Assembly (NCBI RefSeq): GCF_000504285.1
Contig: NZ_KI632511.1
Coordinates: forward strand, 1,175,372-1,239,371
Length of the DNA: 64,000 nucleotides
Origin: Actinospica robiniae DSM 44927
Lineage (GTDB): Bacteria > Actinomycetota > Actinomycetes > Streptomycetales > Catenulisporaceae
Reading direction: 5' to 3'
Shown here piece after piece: positions 1 through 8,810 of the stretch (position 1 is its first letter; each line of letters opens with the position of its first letter). A model generated the notes under the pieces. It was not told the DNA's origin. It saw only the letters and a list, made by a program, of their open reading frames with translations, and did not search any database. Position numbers and translations under genes: made by a program.

Positions 1-199
1 GGTCGAGGCCGGCGGAGTACGAGCACATCTGCTTCGTGCACACGGACGTCTCGTCACCCGGGTAGAAGGCGAGCACGAGCGGCCGCCCGCGCTGGGCGGA
101 GAGGGCGAACTCGCGCCGATCGGCTGCGCCGTCGGCCAGCAGGACGCCGGGAAGGGTGAAGTCGGGGGCTGGCTGCCCGATAACAGGGCTCTTCGGCAT
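1..199 (-). CDS. Peroxiredoxin, BCP/AhpC-TSA family (3' end outside window)
   Basis: Only the N-terminal 66 codons lie in the window; the gene runs off the left edge. The translation opens with the PAPDFTLPG strand typical of peroxiredoxins. It then has the active-site run FYPGDETSVCTKQMC, giving Thr51, peroxidatic Cys54 and a second Cys59 five residues later, the spacing of BCP-type atypical two-Cys enzymes. Such proteins reduce hydroperoxides in the cytosol with thioredoxin. The ATG at 199 has GAGGAG about eight bases upstream, which fixes the start. A leader ORF with an extreme Shine-Dalgarno and a hairpin lie upstream on the same strand (428-517). Confidence 0.9.
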   Translation of the reverse strand, partial: MPKSPVIGQPAPDFTLPGVLLADGAADRREFALSAQRGRPLVLAFYPGDETSVCTKQMCSYSAGLD

Positions 200-427
200 C
201 GTATGGCTCCTCGGTCCGCGCTGTCGTCGGGAGCCACTGTACGGCTCCGCCAGGCGGGCTCCGCACTGAGGGCGCCGACCGGTCCCACGAAAGAGGAATC
301 GCAGCACAAAAGCAGACAGCCCGCAGGTCACTTCCCTCCCGACCGGGCGCTACTGCGCTCGGCACCGGGCGGGCACCGTGGACGAACGGTGGACCTGCGG
401 GCCGGGTGTCTGTCTGGTATTCGCCTA

Positions 428-458
428 CCGCCGGTTACCTCGACGGGTCGGCCGGCGG
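428..458 (-). terminator. Hairpin directly after leader ORF
   Basis: The 7-bp arms CCGCCGG (428-434) and CCGGCGG (452-458) match perfectly around a 17-base loop. On the minus strand the hairpin begins at the base after the leader ORF stop codon. No U-tract follows, so it may be a pause or attenuation structure rather than an intrinsic terminator. Confidence 0.35.
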
Positions 459-517
459 CTAGCGGACGGCCACCTCACGCGTCCTGAGAATACTCAATTT
501 CAGGATCACCTCCTTTC
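459..517 (-). promoter_or_regulatory. Perfect 16S-tail-complementary Shine-Dalgarno with 12-residue leader ORF
   Basis: On the minus strand, 517-503 reads GAAAGGAGGTGATCC. This is fully complementary to the conserved 3' end of 16S rRNA over 15 bases. A TTG codon at 497 (11 bases after GGAGG) opens a 12-codon frame, MSILRTREVAVR, ending in TAG at 459-461. A CTG at 503 in the same frame has better spacing. A chance 15-base match in 64 kb is very unlikely. The start codon, the expression and the link to the peroxiredoxin 260 bases downstream are inference. Confidence 0.45.
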
Positions 518-611
518 GGTGTGCCTCCACGCTAAGCAAGCCCGGCGCCGGACGCAAGGCCTTTTTCGATCTCCGCCGACACCGGGTCTCCACCCGACCC
601 GCCCGCCGCGT

Positions 612-622
612 CGAAACTTTCG
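612..622. promoter_or_regulatory. CGAAA-N-TTTCG operator upstream of alpha-glucuronidase
   Basis: CGAAACTTTCG is a perfect 5-1-5 inverted repeat 96 bp upstream of the GH67 start. The same palindrome type is conserved in Streptomyces xylanase promoters, where it mediates repression of xylanolytic genes. Its place in front of a xylan side-chain hydrolase fits that role. No LacI or ROK regulator gene is adjacent. Confidence 0.6.
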
Positions 623-646
623 ATATTTTCGGCCTAAACATGCGGT

Positions 647-664
647 CAATCTTTCGGTAGATTG
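647..664. repeat. Short inverted repeat near GH67 promoter
   Basis: CAATCT (647-652) and AGATTG (659-664) are perfect 6-bp arms around six bases, 54 bp upstream of the alpha-glucuronidase start. It could be a second operator or a 5'-UTR hairpin. Confidence 0.3.
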
Positions 665-717
665 GCTCCCGCCACTGCTCGCCGCCTCAGACCGCGCAGA
701 TAAGGGTCCAGATCGCC

Positions 718-2766
718 ATGCCCGCTCTCCCCTCGCCCGTCCACCCCGCCTGGCTGCCGTCGGAAGCCCTGCGCGCCCTCGGTTCCCGCCGCGTCGTCGT
801 GCGCGGCGAAGGCCTGCTCGTCGAGACCGTCGCCGCCGAGACCCAGAACGCCTGCGCCCGTTTCGGCGGCGTCGCCACGTTCCTGCCGTCGGCCGCCGAG
901 AATGCAGAAGGTACCGAGAGCGCTGCGGACATACCGGCCGCCGACCTCGTCTTCTCCCTCGCCCCGCAGCGCGAGGAACTCGGCGACGAGGGCTTCGAAA
1001 TCGCCCGTACCAGCGGCGACGTCACCACGGTCCACGCCGCGGCGCCCGCCGGCCTGCTCTACGGCTTCTTCCACGTCGTACGGCTGGGCGAAGCCGCGTT
1101 CGCCGCCGACCTGCCGTCCGGCGGAGTGCAAAAGCCCGCACTGAGCCGGCGCATGGCCGATCACTGGGACAACGTCGACGTCGAGCCGACCATGGGCCAG
1201 GTCGAGCGCGGCTACGCCGGCGGCTCGATCTTCTGGGAGGCCGGACGGCTGCGCGAGGACCTGAGCCGGGTGCGCTCCTACGCGCGCCTGCTGGCCGCAT
1301 GCGGGATCAACGCCGTCTCGGTCAACAATGTGAACGTTCACCGTACCGAGGCGCACCTGCTCACCGACCGCCTCGGCGACGTCGAAAAACTTGCCGAGGT
1401 GTTTCGACCGTACGGCATCCGCGTCCACCTCTCGGTGAACTTCGCGTCCCCGCTCGTCCTCGGCGGCCTGAGCACCGCCGATCCGCTCGACCCGGCCGTG
1501 CGCACATGGTGGGCCGCGACGACCGCCGAGGTCTACGCGCGCATCCCCGACTTCGGCGGCTACGTAGTCAAGGCCGACTCCGAGGGCCAGCCCGGCCCCT
1601 TCGGCTACGGCCGCACCCACGCCGACGGCGCGAACACGCTGGCCGACGCGCTCGCCCCCTTCGGCGGCGTCGTGCACTGGCGCGCGTTCGTCTACAACCA
1701 CCGCCAGGACTGGCGCGACCGCTCCACCGACCGAGCCCGCGCCGCCCACGACCACTTCGCCCCCCTGGACGGAAACTTCCGCGAGAACGCGATCCTGCAG
1801 GTCAAGCACGGTCCGATCGACTTCCAGACGCGCGAGCCGATCTCCCCGGTGATCGCGGCCATGCCCACCACCCGCCTCGCCGTCGAGCTCCAGGCCACCC
1901 AGGAGTACACCGGCCAGCAGAAGCACGTCTGCTACCTCGCCCCGATGTGGAGCGAAGTGCTCGGCTTCGCGCCCTGGGGCGAGAACGGCGACACCGTCGC
2001 GGACGTGGCACGCGGCCTCGTCGTCGTCTCGAACGTCGGCGACGACCAGTTCTGGACCGGGCACCCGCTGGCCCAGGCGAACCTCTACGCCTTCGGCCGC
2101 CTAGCCTGGGACCCGACAGCCGACCCGGCAGCGATCCTCGACGAGTGGATCGGCCTCACCTTCCCGACCGGCGCCGTCGACGAGGACGGACAACTCCCGC
2201 AGCTGCGCGAATCGCTGCACGCGATGATGGACGAGTCCTGGCTCACCTACGAGAAGTACACCGCGCCGCTCGGCGTGGGCTTCATGGTCCGACCCGGCCA
2301 GCACTACGGCCCCGACGTCGACGGATACGAATACACCCCCTGGGGCACCTACCACTTCGCCGACCGCGAAGGCATCGGCGTCGACCGCACCAGCGCGACC
2401 GGCACCGGCTACGCCGCCCAATACCCGAAGCCCTGGTCGGAGACCTACGAAGCCGTCGAGCAGTGCCCGGACGAACTGCTGCTGTTCTTCCACCACGTGC
2501 CCTACCGCCACCAGCTGCACAGCGGAAAGAGCGTCATCCAGCACATCTACGACACGCACTTCGAAGGCGCCGACCTCGCCGCCGCCATCCGCGACCAGTG
2601 GCGCCGCATCGCCGACCTGCCCGTCGTCCCCGAAGACGTCCGCCACCGCATGGCCGAGCGCCTCGACGAGCAGGTCCGCTGCGCTGAGGAGTGGCGCGAC
2701 CAGATCAACACGTACTTCTACCGCAAGTCGGGCATCCCCGACGCCCACGGCCGCACGATCTACTGA
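718..2766 (+). CDS. aguA: GH67 alpha-glucuronidase
   Basis: This 682-residue protein has the usual length of GH67 enzymes, which remove 4-O-methyl-D-glucuronic acid from xylo-oligosaccharides. Recognisable blocks are [10 protein letters not shown] (acid Glu289), KHGPIDFQ (Asp368) and [10 protein letters not shown] (Glu396). The 79- and 28-residue spacings match the catalytic triad known from Geobacillus AguA (Glu285, Asp364, Glu392). No signal peptide is visible, so it probably acts in the cytoplasm on imported aldouronic acids. No transporter or xylanase is adjacent. A xylan-type CGAAA-N-TTTCG operator lies upstream. The ATG start has only a weak upstream AAGGG. Confidence 0.95.
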   Translation: MPALPSPVHPAWLPSEALRALGSRRVVVRGEGLLVETVAAETQNACARFGGVATFLPSAAENAEGTESAADIPAADLVFSLAPQREELGDEGFEIARTSGDVTTVHAAAPAGLLYGFFHVVRLGEAAFAADLPSGGVQKPALSRRMADHWDNVDVEPTMGQVERGYAGGSIFWEAGRLREDLSRVRSYARLLAACGINAVSVNNVNVHRTEAHLLTDRLGDVEKLAEVFRPYGIRVHLSVNFASPLVLGGLSTADPLDPAVRTWWAATTAEVYARIPDFGGYVVKADSEGQPGPFGYGRTHADGANTLADALAPFGGVVHWRAFVYNHRQDWRDRSTDRARAAHDHFAPLDGNFRENAILQVKHGPIDFQTREPISPVIAAMPTTRLAVELQATQEYTGQQKHVCYLAPMWSEVLGFAPWGENGDTVADVARGLVVVSNVGDDQFWTGHPLAQANLYAFGRLAWDPTADPAAILDEWIGLTFPTGAVDEDGQLPQLRESLHAMMDESWLTYEKYTAPLGVGFMVRPGQHYGPDVDGYEYTPWGTYHFADREGIGVDRTSATGTGYAAQYPKPWSETYEAVEQCPDELLLFFHHVPYRHQLHSGKSVIQHIYDTHFEGADLAAAIRDQWRRIADLPVVPEDVRHRMAERLDEQVRCAEEWRDQINTYFYRKSGIPDAHGRTIY

Positions 2767-2862
2767 CGCCGGCGACTCCCGACGACGCACGCTAAGGCTT
2801 TTCGTCAGCGCCCATGGCTAGGGTCACCACCAATCGTCGAAGATTTCACGAAAGGGCTGGCC

Positions 2863-3393
2863 ATGGGCGCATCCGGCTGGGAGTACAGCGTGCCGTACCA
2901 GGACGACATCGCGGCAGCGCTCGAGCGGCTGCGTGTCGAGACCTACGAGCGCGGCGGCTACTACAAAGCAGAACCCGACCCGTCGCTTCAGCTGAGCGAA
3001 GACGAGTTCAAGGCGACGTTGAAGCTCGACGACGATCCGGACGGTATCCAGAATTTCCTTCTGGAGGAGTGGCATAAGGCCAAGAAGCGGCCCGCCGCCG
3101 TGGACGCCGACACACTGCTCGCCTCCCAGCCGGACTCGGGCACCCACTCGATCATCGACATCTGCGACGGCTTGTCCGAGCACCCGTGCTTGTTCACCGC
3201 CTCACCGCTGACCGCGGAGCAGCACCTCGAGATCTTCGGGACGGATCGCCCCTCGAGACCCGCCGTGTTGGAGTGGATCTCGAAGCACGATATCGGCCAT
3301 ATCCGAGCCCGTTGGGAGGCGGCGTACGTGGTGAGCTACTCGGCGGCAGGAAGCCCGGAACGGATCCACTTCGTCGGCTTTTCCGGCGACTGA
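2863..3393 (+). CDS. Unknown acidic cytoplasmic protein
   Basis: A 176-residue protein starting at ATG 2863, 97 bp after the alpha-glucuronidase. Codon use is typical of the genome, so it looks like a real gene. It is rich in Asp/Glu, has no signal peptide or membrane segment, and shows no motif I recognise. The C-terminal half (IGHIRARWEAAYVVSYSAAG) looks like an alpha/beta fold. It could share a transcript with the upstream gene, but nothing ties it functionally to xylan use. Confidence 0.7.
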   Translation: MGASGWEYSVPYQDDIAAALERLRVETYERGGYYKAEPDPSLQLSEDEFKATLKLDDDPDGIQNFLLEEWHKAKKRPAAVDADTLLASQPDSGTHSIIDICDGLSEHPCLFTASPLTAEQHLEIFGTDRPSRPAVLEWISKHDIGHIRARWEAAYVVSYSAAGSPERIHFVGFSGD

Positions 3394-3498
3394 GCTCGTC
3401 GGCGCTCCCCCGCTCAGACCCGGGCGCGTCGCCGCGTTACCTCCCGACAGTCGTCGCAGCCGCCGAGCGCCAACGAAACAGGTGTGCCCTCAGCGCGG

Positions 3499-6027
3499 CT
3501 ACTCACGGGCCGCGACGAGCTCGATCGGCCGCGTTCGCAGGCAGTAGCGGGCGGCGCCGACAGTGGCGAGCACACCCGCGACCGCGCACAGCCCCGTCGT
3601 CACGCCCAGCACCAGCCAAGGCACGTCCACCGGAGTATGCCGGACCAGGTCCCTGAGCCCGGAACCGAGCCCGGCCAGCGCAACCGCGCCGACCGCCGCT
3701 GCCAGTGACGTGCCGATCAGCACGATCAGCAGCGCCTCTACCGCGACGGTGCGCAGCACCTGGAACGGCGTTGCGCCGCTGAGCCGCAGCATCGCGAACT
3801 CCCTGGCCCGGGCGGCCGTGGCCATCACCAGAGTGTTGATGATGGACAAGCCGGTGTAGACCAGGGCGATCAGCAGCACGGTGGTGGCGTTGGTCCAGTC
3901 GTGGTTGGACTGCTCGGTGTTGACGCCGGCGGCCCACACGGCCTGCGGCGTCACCTTGCCGCCGAGGTTGCGGGCGGCGGCGACCAGGGCCGGGTAGACC
4001 GCGGCCGGGTCGGCGCCCGGCTTGAGGTCCACGTCGATCCGGCTGACCAGAGCACCTTGGGCATGGGCCGGGGTGAGGAACGCGGCGTTGCCACCGACCC
4101 CGGTGCGCACCACGGCCGCGACGGTGAGGCCGGCACGGGTGCCGTCGGCGAGGTAGACGTCGACCTGCTGCCCGGTGTGTACGCCCCACTCCTGGTCCAC
4201 GACCACTGAGTTGTCATTCAGGCTGCTGAGAGATCCGGAGACGACCTGCAGGTCGAAGTCGTTGGCCAGGCTGGCCGCGTCGACGATCTGCGCGTTGTAA
4301 TCCACCAGGACCGAATCCGGCATCGGGCCGTAGACGTCCTCGCTGGTGACCGGAGTAGCCGTCACGCCGGGAACCTGTGCCACCTGCTCAAGAGCGGCCA
4401 GGCTCAGGCCCGGCGCCCCCTGGGGCGTGATGACGTAGGCAGCCCGCACGGAGCTGCGCAACTGAGTGGCCTTGGCGTCGTCGATGCTCTCGACCGAGCC
4501 GAGGACTGCGGCGGCGAGGCCGAGCGTCACCAGGATCGGGGTGGCCGTGGCAGCCGTGCGGCGGGCCGCGGCCATCGCGTTCTCCCGGGCGAGCAGCACC
4601 GACGCGCCGCGCAACCAACCCAGTGGCGCGGCGAAGAGCCGGACCAGCGGCCGGACGAACAGCGGCGAGAGCAGGGCGAAGGCGGCCACCAGCACGCCGG
4701 CCACGACCTCGTTGATGGCAACCGCGATCATCGGCGCGGCGATCGGCACCACGATCGCCAGCACCAGTCCGGTGATCAGGCAGCCGATGCCGCCGATCCA
4801 TCGCAGCTTCGTCATTGCCTTGACATCGACCACGGCTTCGCGCAGCGCCTCGACCGGACGGATCCGGGACGCCCGTAGGCAGGCCAGACCGGCGCCCGCG
4901 AGCGCGGCGATCACTCCCGTGGCGAAGGCGCCGAAGATCGCGAGGACCGCCACCGGCGAGAACGAGACGGAGAACCAGGCCGGTGCCTCCTTCCGGGTCA
5001 CCAGCCAGTGCGCCAGTAAGGGCCCTCCCCCGATGCCGATCAGCGCACCTAGAGCGGATGCGCCGAGGCCGATCACAGCGGACTCGGCCATCACCATCCG
5101 GGAGACCTGAGCGGGCGTCGCCCCAGCGCACCGCAGCACCGCGAGCTCGCGCCGACGCTGCTGCACCGAGAAAGCGAAAGTGGAGCCCGTGACGAACACG
5201 GCCACGAACACCGCGAGGCCGCCCGCGACGCCGAGCAGTCCGTCCACGGACTGCAACTCGCGCTGGTCCTCGGCAGTGATCGCGTCGGCCTGATGCCGGT
5301 CGTCGCCGGCGAGCACCTTGGCGGCGCCGGAGCTTATCCCGCCCTTCGGAGCCGCCACCGTCGCCGCCGTCCCAGCCGAGGCCACGGCGGCCTTGACCGC
5401 GGACAACGAGCTGTACGCGACAACGGCGTCGACCGAGGGCGAGAGCTGCGCGGCCTCGGCGTCGGAGAAGAACACTGCCTGCTCGAAGGAGACCGGCGCG
5501 GTGACCCCGGAGACAGTGAACTGGGCCGGGCCCTGCGCCGTCAGGACAGTGACCTGATGGCCCACCAGCGAAGCCGGCCCACCGCCGAGCACGACCTGGC
5601 GCGCATCGGCCGGGGCGGTGCCCGCAGCGAGCCGGTAGGGGGCGAACGCGGCCGAGGACCACGCGTGACCCACCGGATCGCCGGCGCCCGGCAGCTGCAC
5701 GCCGACGGGCTGAGCGTAGAAGGTGCGGTCGAGTACGGTGCGCCCGGTCGCCTGCACCTTCTGGATCAACGCGGCAGAGAGCGGTGGAGTTCCCGTGAGC
5801 GGCAAATGCTCGGTGTCCTCCGCCTGATCGATCGTCACCTCGTCTGTGGCGATCACCACGATCGGGGCATCGGCGTAACGCAGGGGCTTGCTGCCGGAGC
5901 TGTCCAGCCCGCCAGTCATGGCGACCAGCACCGTGGACATCAGTGCCACGCCGAAGGCCAGGCCAAGGAAGGTACCGGCGAACCCGGTCCATCGGCTGCG
6001 CAGCGTATCAAGGGCGAGTCTCAGCAT
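3499..6027 (-). CDS. FtsX-like ABC transporter permease, two-domain
   Basis: This 842-residue MacB/FtsX-type permease has an N-terminal membrane anchor (residues about 13-40), a periplasmic-type extracytoplasmic domain, and two FtsX cores (about 270-390 and 710-835), each with three or four membrane spans. Such two-domain permeases pair with a small ATPase to move lipids, peptides or drugs, or to work mechanically on the envelope. The start ATG overlaps the stop region of the upstream ATPase by seven bases, so the two are translationally coupled. No two-component system is adjacent, unlike many bacitracin-type exporters, so the substrate is unknown. Confidence 0.92.
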   Translation of the reverse strand: MLRLALDTLRSRWTGFAGTFLGLAFGVALMSTVLVAMTGGLDSSGSKPLRYADAPIVVIATDEVTIDQAEDTEHLPLTGTPPLSAALIQKVQATGRTVLDRTFYAQPVGVQLPGAGDPVGHAWSSAAFAPYRLAAGTAPADARQVVLGGGPASLVGHQVTVLTAQGPAQFTVSGVTAPVSFEQAVFFSDAEAAQLSPSVDAVVAYSSLSAVKAAVASAGTAATVAAPKGGISSGAAKVLAGDDRHQADAITAEDQRELQSVDGLLGVAGGLAVFVAVFVTGSTFAFSVQQRRRELAVLRCAGATPAQVSRMVMAESAVIGLGASALGALIGIGGGPLLAHWLVTRKEAPAWFSVSFSPVAVLAIFGAFATGVIAALAGAGLACLRASRIRPVEALREAVVDVKAMTKLRWIGGIGCLITGLVLAIVVPIAAPMIAVAINEVVAGVLVAAFALLSPLFVRPLVRLFAAPLGWLRGASVLLARENAMAAARRTAATATPILVTLGLAAAVLGSVESIDDAKATQLRSSVRAAYVITPQGAPGLSLAALEQVAQVPGVTATPVTSEDVYGPMPDSVLVDYNAQIVDAASLANDFDLQVVSGSLSSLNDNSVVVDQEWGVHTGQQVDVYLADGTRAGLTVAAVVRTGVGGNAAFLTPAHAQGALVSRIDVDLKPGADPAAVYPALVAAARNLGGKVTPQAVWAAGVNTEQSNHDWTNATTVLLIALVYTGLSIINTLVMATAARAREFAMLRLSGATPFQVLRTVAVEALLIVLIGTSLAAAVGAVALAGLGSGLRDLVRHTPVDVPWLVLGVTTGLCAVAGVLATVGAARYCLRTRPIELVAARE

Positions 6028-6806
6028 GCCGGAGCCTCCTCCACCGGAGCGTCGCTCGCCAGCGCCGCCACGGCCTCAGCCTCGAGCCCGGTCATCCGGG
6101 ACGCGACGCCCTCGGCCGTGGGGTCAGCGAGCTCGCCGACGATCCGGCCGTCAGCCAGGAAGACGACGTTGCGGGCGTAAGACGCTGCGACCGGATCGTG
6201 GGTGACCATCACCACAGTCAGACCGCGCTCATCCACCAGAGTACGCAGCAGGGCCAGCACCTCGCGAGAGGTGGCAGTGTCGAGGGCGCCGGTGGGCTCG
6301 TCCGCGAAGAGCACGTCCGGCGAGCCGACCAGTGCGCGCGCAATGGCCACACGCTGTTGCTGGCCGCCCGAAAGCTCCCCAGGACGGTGCCGCCCCCGCT
6401 CACCGAGCCCGACCGCCGCCAGCGCCGCCTGCACCTGCTCCTTCCCCGGCTTCTTCCCGGCCAGCCGCAGCGGCAGGGCCACGTTCTGCTCGGCCGTCAG
6501 CGCGGAGACCAGGTTGAAGGACTGAAAAACGAAGCCGACGCGCTCCCGACGCAGCAGCGTAAGCGCGGTCTCGCTCTTGCCGGTCAGGTCCGTCCCGGCA
6601 AGCACAACCCGGCCGGCCGTAGGCCGATCCAGCCCCGCAGCACACTGCAGCAGCGTCGACTTGCCCGAACCAGACGGCCCCATCACCGCAGTGAAGGAGC
6701 CCGCGGGGAACTCAAAAGTGACATCGTCGAGCGCGACGACGGTGCCGGCCGAGGTGCTGTAGGTCTTGCGCACCGACCAGAGCTGAACCGGGTTGCTGAT
6801 GGTCAT
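6021..6806 (-). CDS. ABC transporter ATP-binding protein (LolD/MacB type)
   Basis: 261 residues if started at ATG 6806 (MTISNPVQLWSVRKTY). The frame stays open further upstream, but that extension is low-complexity and lacks family similarity. Walker A is GPSGSGKST, the signature is LSGGQQQRVAIARAL and Walker B is VLFADEPTGALD. This DEPTGALD form is characteristic of ATPases serving FtsX-type permeases. It overlaps the permease gene by seven bases and should energise it. Confidence 0.93.
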   Translation of the reverse strand: MTISNPVQLWSVRKTYSTSAGTVVALDDVTFEFPAGSFTAVMGPSGSGKSTLLQCAAGLDRPTAGRVVLAGTDLTGKSETALTLLRRERVGFVFQSFNLVSALTAEQNVALPLRLAGKKPGKEQVQAALAAVGLGERGRHRPGELSGGQQQRVAIARALVGSPDVLFADEPTGALDTATSREVLALLRTLVDERGLTVVMVTHDPVAASYARNVVFLADGRIVGELADPTAEGVASRMTGLEAEAVAALASDAPVEEAPAC

Positions 6807-6955
6807 GGGCTTATCTAACCGCCTCGCAGGGGTCTGACGCACCTCCGGGGACGAAGTGGTGCTGGGCATCGCTGGCCGAACCCCAGAGCACACGCGGGCC
6901 GCGCTCGCTGCGGTGCTCGCCGGGAATGGCGCCTCCGACGTCCGGACAGATCCGT

Positions 6956-7225
6956 CAACGGACACTGTCAGGGACCTACACGAGAGCCGACTACTTCGCC
7001 CGCAACGTATGCACCATCCAGGTCCGCGCGCACCGCGACTTCCAGGTTCCCAAGGGCTACAGCCGCGGCCAGCTTCTCGCGGCCAAAACCGGTATCGAGC
7101 AGATGCTCGAACAGCTCAGCCCCACCAGCTCGGAACCAAAGTCGCCTTCGTCCCGCTCGCAGGACTCACCGCCACACTTTCAGCAGCCAATAAGGAGCCT
7201 GACACTACTGATGAAGATCAGTGTC
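6956..7225 (+). pseudogene. Frameshifted gene remnant
   Basis: One frame gives a protein-like run, YTRADYFARNVCTIQVRAHR through TGIEQMLEQLSP, with G/C third positions. At about 7125 the sense continues in another frame as LGTKVAFVPLAGLTATLSAA. Neither frame has a plausible start and the combined reading has no stop until about 7287. I read it as a decayed gene of unknown family between the ABC exporter and the methyltransferase. No function can be assigned. Confidence 0.35.
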
Positions 7226-7292
7226 GTAACAGGCTACGTTTTCCTCGTTGCCGGCGGGACCCTGCGCGGTCCTCTGTGGCAGACTGACATCC

Positions 7293-8114
7293 GTGGATGC
7301 CAGCGACGAATACCGCCGTCCGGCCGCGCGCCCTCTGGCCCGGGAACGTTCGAGTTTGTTCGACCAGCAAGCCGAGGCCTACGACCGGTTCCGGCCGGCC
7401 TATCCGGACGCCGTGATTGATGAATTGCTCGGTCCGATGCCTGCGGGCCTGGACGTTCTCGACGTGGGCTGTGGCACGGGGATTGCTGCACGGCAGATAG
7501 CCCAGCGCGGCGCCAAAGTGCTGGGGGTGGAACTCGCACCACGAATGGCGGAGGTCGCCCGTGGCCATGGGGTCGACGTGGAGATTGCGGCCTTCGAAGG
7601 CTGGGACGCTGCTGGTCGCACCTTCGACCGGGTGACTTCAGCGCAGGCCTGGCACTGGCTCGACCTGCCTATCGCCACCGCTAAGGCGGCCGCTGTGCTG
7701 CGGCCGGGCGGCAGGCTCTGTCTGATCTGGAACGCCGGATGTCAGCCTGATGACCTGGCCGATGCTCTTGAGGAGGTGTACGCACGTGTCGTGCCGCCGG
7801 GCGGCCACCGTCTGTTCCGGGGCTATGCGGCCAACCGGTCATCGGATGTGAAGACAGGGCTCGACTCGGAAATCGACGCCATCTCAGCGGTGCCCGAGTT
7901 CGATGTGCCGACACAGAAGTGGTTCCCGTGGACGCGGACCTACCAGCGGGATGAGTGGCTGGACCAGCTTGTCTCACGGAGCGACCACGCCGCCCTCGAA
8001 CGAGCGATCCGAGACCGCCTGTTCGAATCCATCAGCGCGGCCATCGACGATCACGGCGGCTCGTTCGTCATGAATTTCGAGACCGTCCTGATCACCGCGA
8101 CCCGGCTGCCGTAG
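7293..8114 (+). CDS. Class I SAM-dependent methyltransferase
   Basis: 273 residues from GTG 7293; an in-frame ATG at 7248 would add 15 unlikely residues. The N-terminus FDQQAEAYDRFRPAYP and the SAM-binding loop LDVGCGTGIAAR are typical of small-molecule methyltransferases of the UbiE/Methyltransf_11 type. SAQAWHWLD and LRPGGRLCLIWN follow at the usual spacing. The substrate is unknown. No Shine-Dalgarno is obvious, so translation may be leaderless. It stands alone after a decayed region. Confidence 0.88.
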   Translation: MDASDEYRRPAARPLARERSSLFDQQAEAYDRFRPAYPDAVIDELLGPMPAGLDVLDVGCGTGIAARQIAQRGAKVLGVELAPRMAEVARGHGVDVEIAAFEGWDAAGRTFDRVTSAQAWHWLDLPIATAKAAAVLRPGGRLCLIWNAGCQPDDLADALEEVYARVVPPGGHRLFRGYAANRSSDVKTGLDSEIDAISAVPEFDVPTQKWFPWTRTYQRDEWLDQLVSRSDHAALERAIRDRLFESISAAIDDHGGSFVMNFETVLITATRLP

Positions 8115-8329
8115 CCGCCCGGACCGGCGGTCAGCGACACTCTGACACTGCGGCGACGGTGGGATCGGGGTCTCCCAGCTGGCCGTCCCGGACCCGGCCA
8201 GCCCAGTGATGATGATGCTGCGTCGTAGCGCCAGCAGGCAGAGCTAATCGACGTCAGTGTCTCACGTGACGCTATAAGGTCAGATCCGCGGTGCCCATGA
8301 CACGGCGGAGGTCGAGCAGGTGACCGTGT

Positions 8330-8563
8330 TCATAGTGCGGACCGGCGAAGCACCTCGATGACCGGAATCGACCCCAGCCCAAGCAACTCACGCATCGTCG
8401 CCTGCGCAGCATCGACGACGGTCGCGAAGCTGACCGGCTCATGCGCGGTCACATACAGATCAACGGGCACGTCGCTGACGACACCGAGCCGGGCCGTAGA
8501 CAACAGCCGTCGCACGGCCACCCCAGCGGAATGAAGGAGCAGAACCGTCGTCAAGAAGATCAC
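8330..8563 (-). pseudogene. Possible truncated gene remnant, unknown
   Basis: The C-terminal part of this minus-strand frame, DVPVDLYVTAHEPVSFATVV to LGLGSIPVIEVLRR, has G/C-rich third positions and looks like protein. The N-terminal part overlaps the transposase scrap on the other strand. It may be the tail of a gene cut by the insertion element. I do not recognise the family. Confidence 0.25.
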
Positions 8564-8628
8564 CGACGATGACGATGCGCTGCTGGCGTTCTACGACTAT
8601 CCGGCGGAGAAGTCCGCTCCGATCCGCC
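8550..8628 (+). pseudogene. IS256-family transposase fragment
   Basis: The plus strand translates as VVKKITDDDDALLAFYDYPAE. This matches the block near the end of IS256-family Mutator-type transposases (KITDD..LLAFYDYPAEHW). The sense is lost directly afterwards, where HWxHLRTxNPIE would be expected. Only about 25 codons remain and no terminal repeats were found, so this is the scar of an old insertion. Confidence 0.6.
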
Positions 8629-8810
8629 GCTTTGTACGATGCCTGCGACCAATCTGCCCATGTCGTCGGTTTCGGTTGGAAGTTCTTCCTGCGGTCTGAG
8701 CGCCCTACACGCGCCGAACAGGCGCTTACTGGCCGAGCAGATCTCCGCATGGCCAGCGTTGTTGTAGGAGGCGCGTAGGTACGTCAGCGCGGCCGGCGCT
8801 GGGGGTGGGA

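Larger units (their letters stand above)
200..717. other. 518-bp divergent intergenic region
   Basis: This lies between the peroxiredoxin (minus) and the alpha-glucuronidase (plus). It holds a hairpin at 428-458, a tiny ORF at 459-497 with a 15-base anti-16S match at 503-517 (minus), a CGAAA-N-TTTCG operator at 612-622 and a short inverted repeat at 647-664. I see no full-length gene here; longer ORFs crossing it are antisense shadows. Confidence 0.7.
8115..8810. other. 696-bp decayed region
   Basis: No intact gene is visible. The stretch holds a possible minus-strand remnant (8330-8563) and an IS256-type transposase fragment (about 8550-8628, plus). The rest shows no coherent coding signal. 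Confidence 0.6.

Noticed and set aside
503-517. Plus strand reads like the end of a 16S rRNA gene
   Set aside because: Only these 15 bases match. The upstream sequence does not resemble helix 45 of 16S rRNA, so it is a Shine-Dalgarno-type mimic, not an rRNA gene fragment.
378-2687. Long plus-strand ORF (769 codons) over the alpha-glucuronidase
   Set aside because: Arg/Pro-rich low-complexity translation, out of frame with the GH67 gene; a GC-bias shadow.
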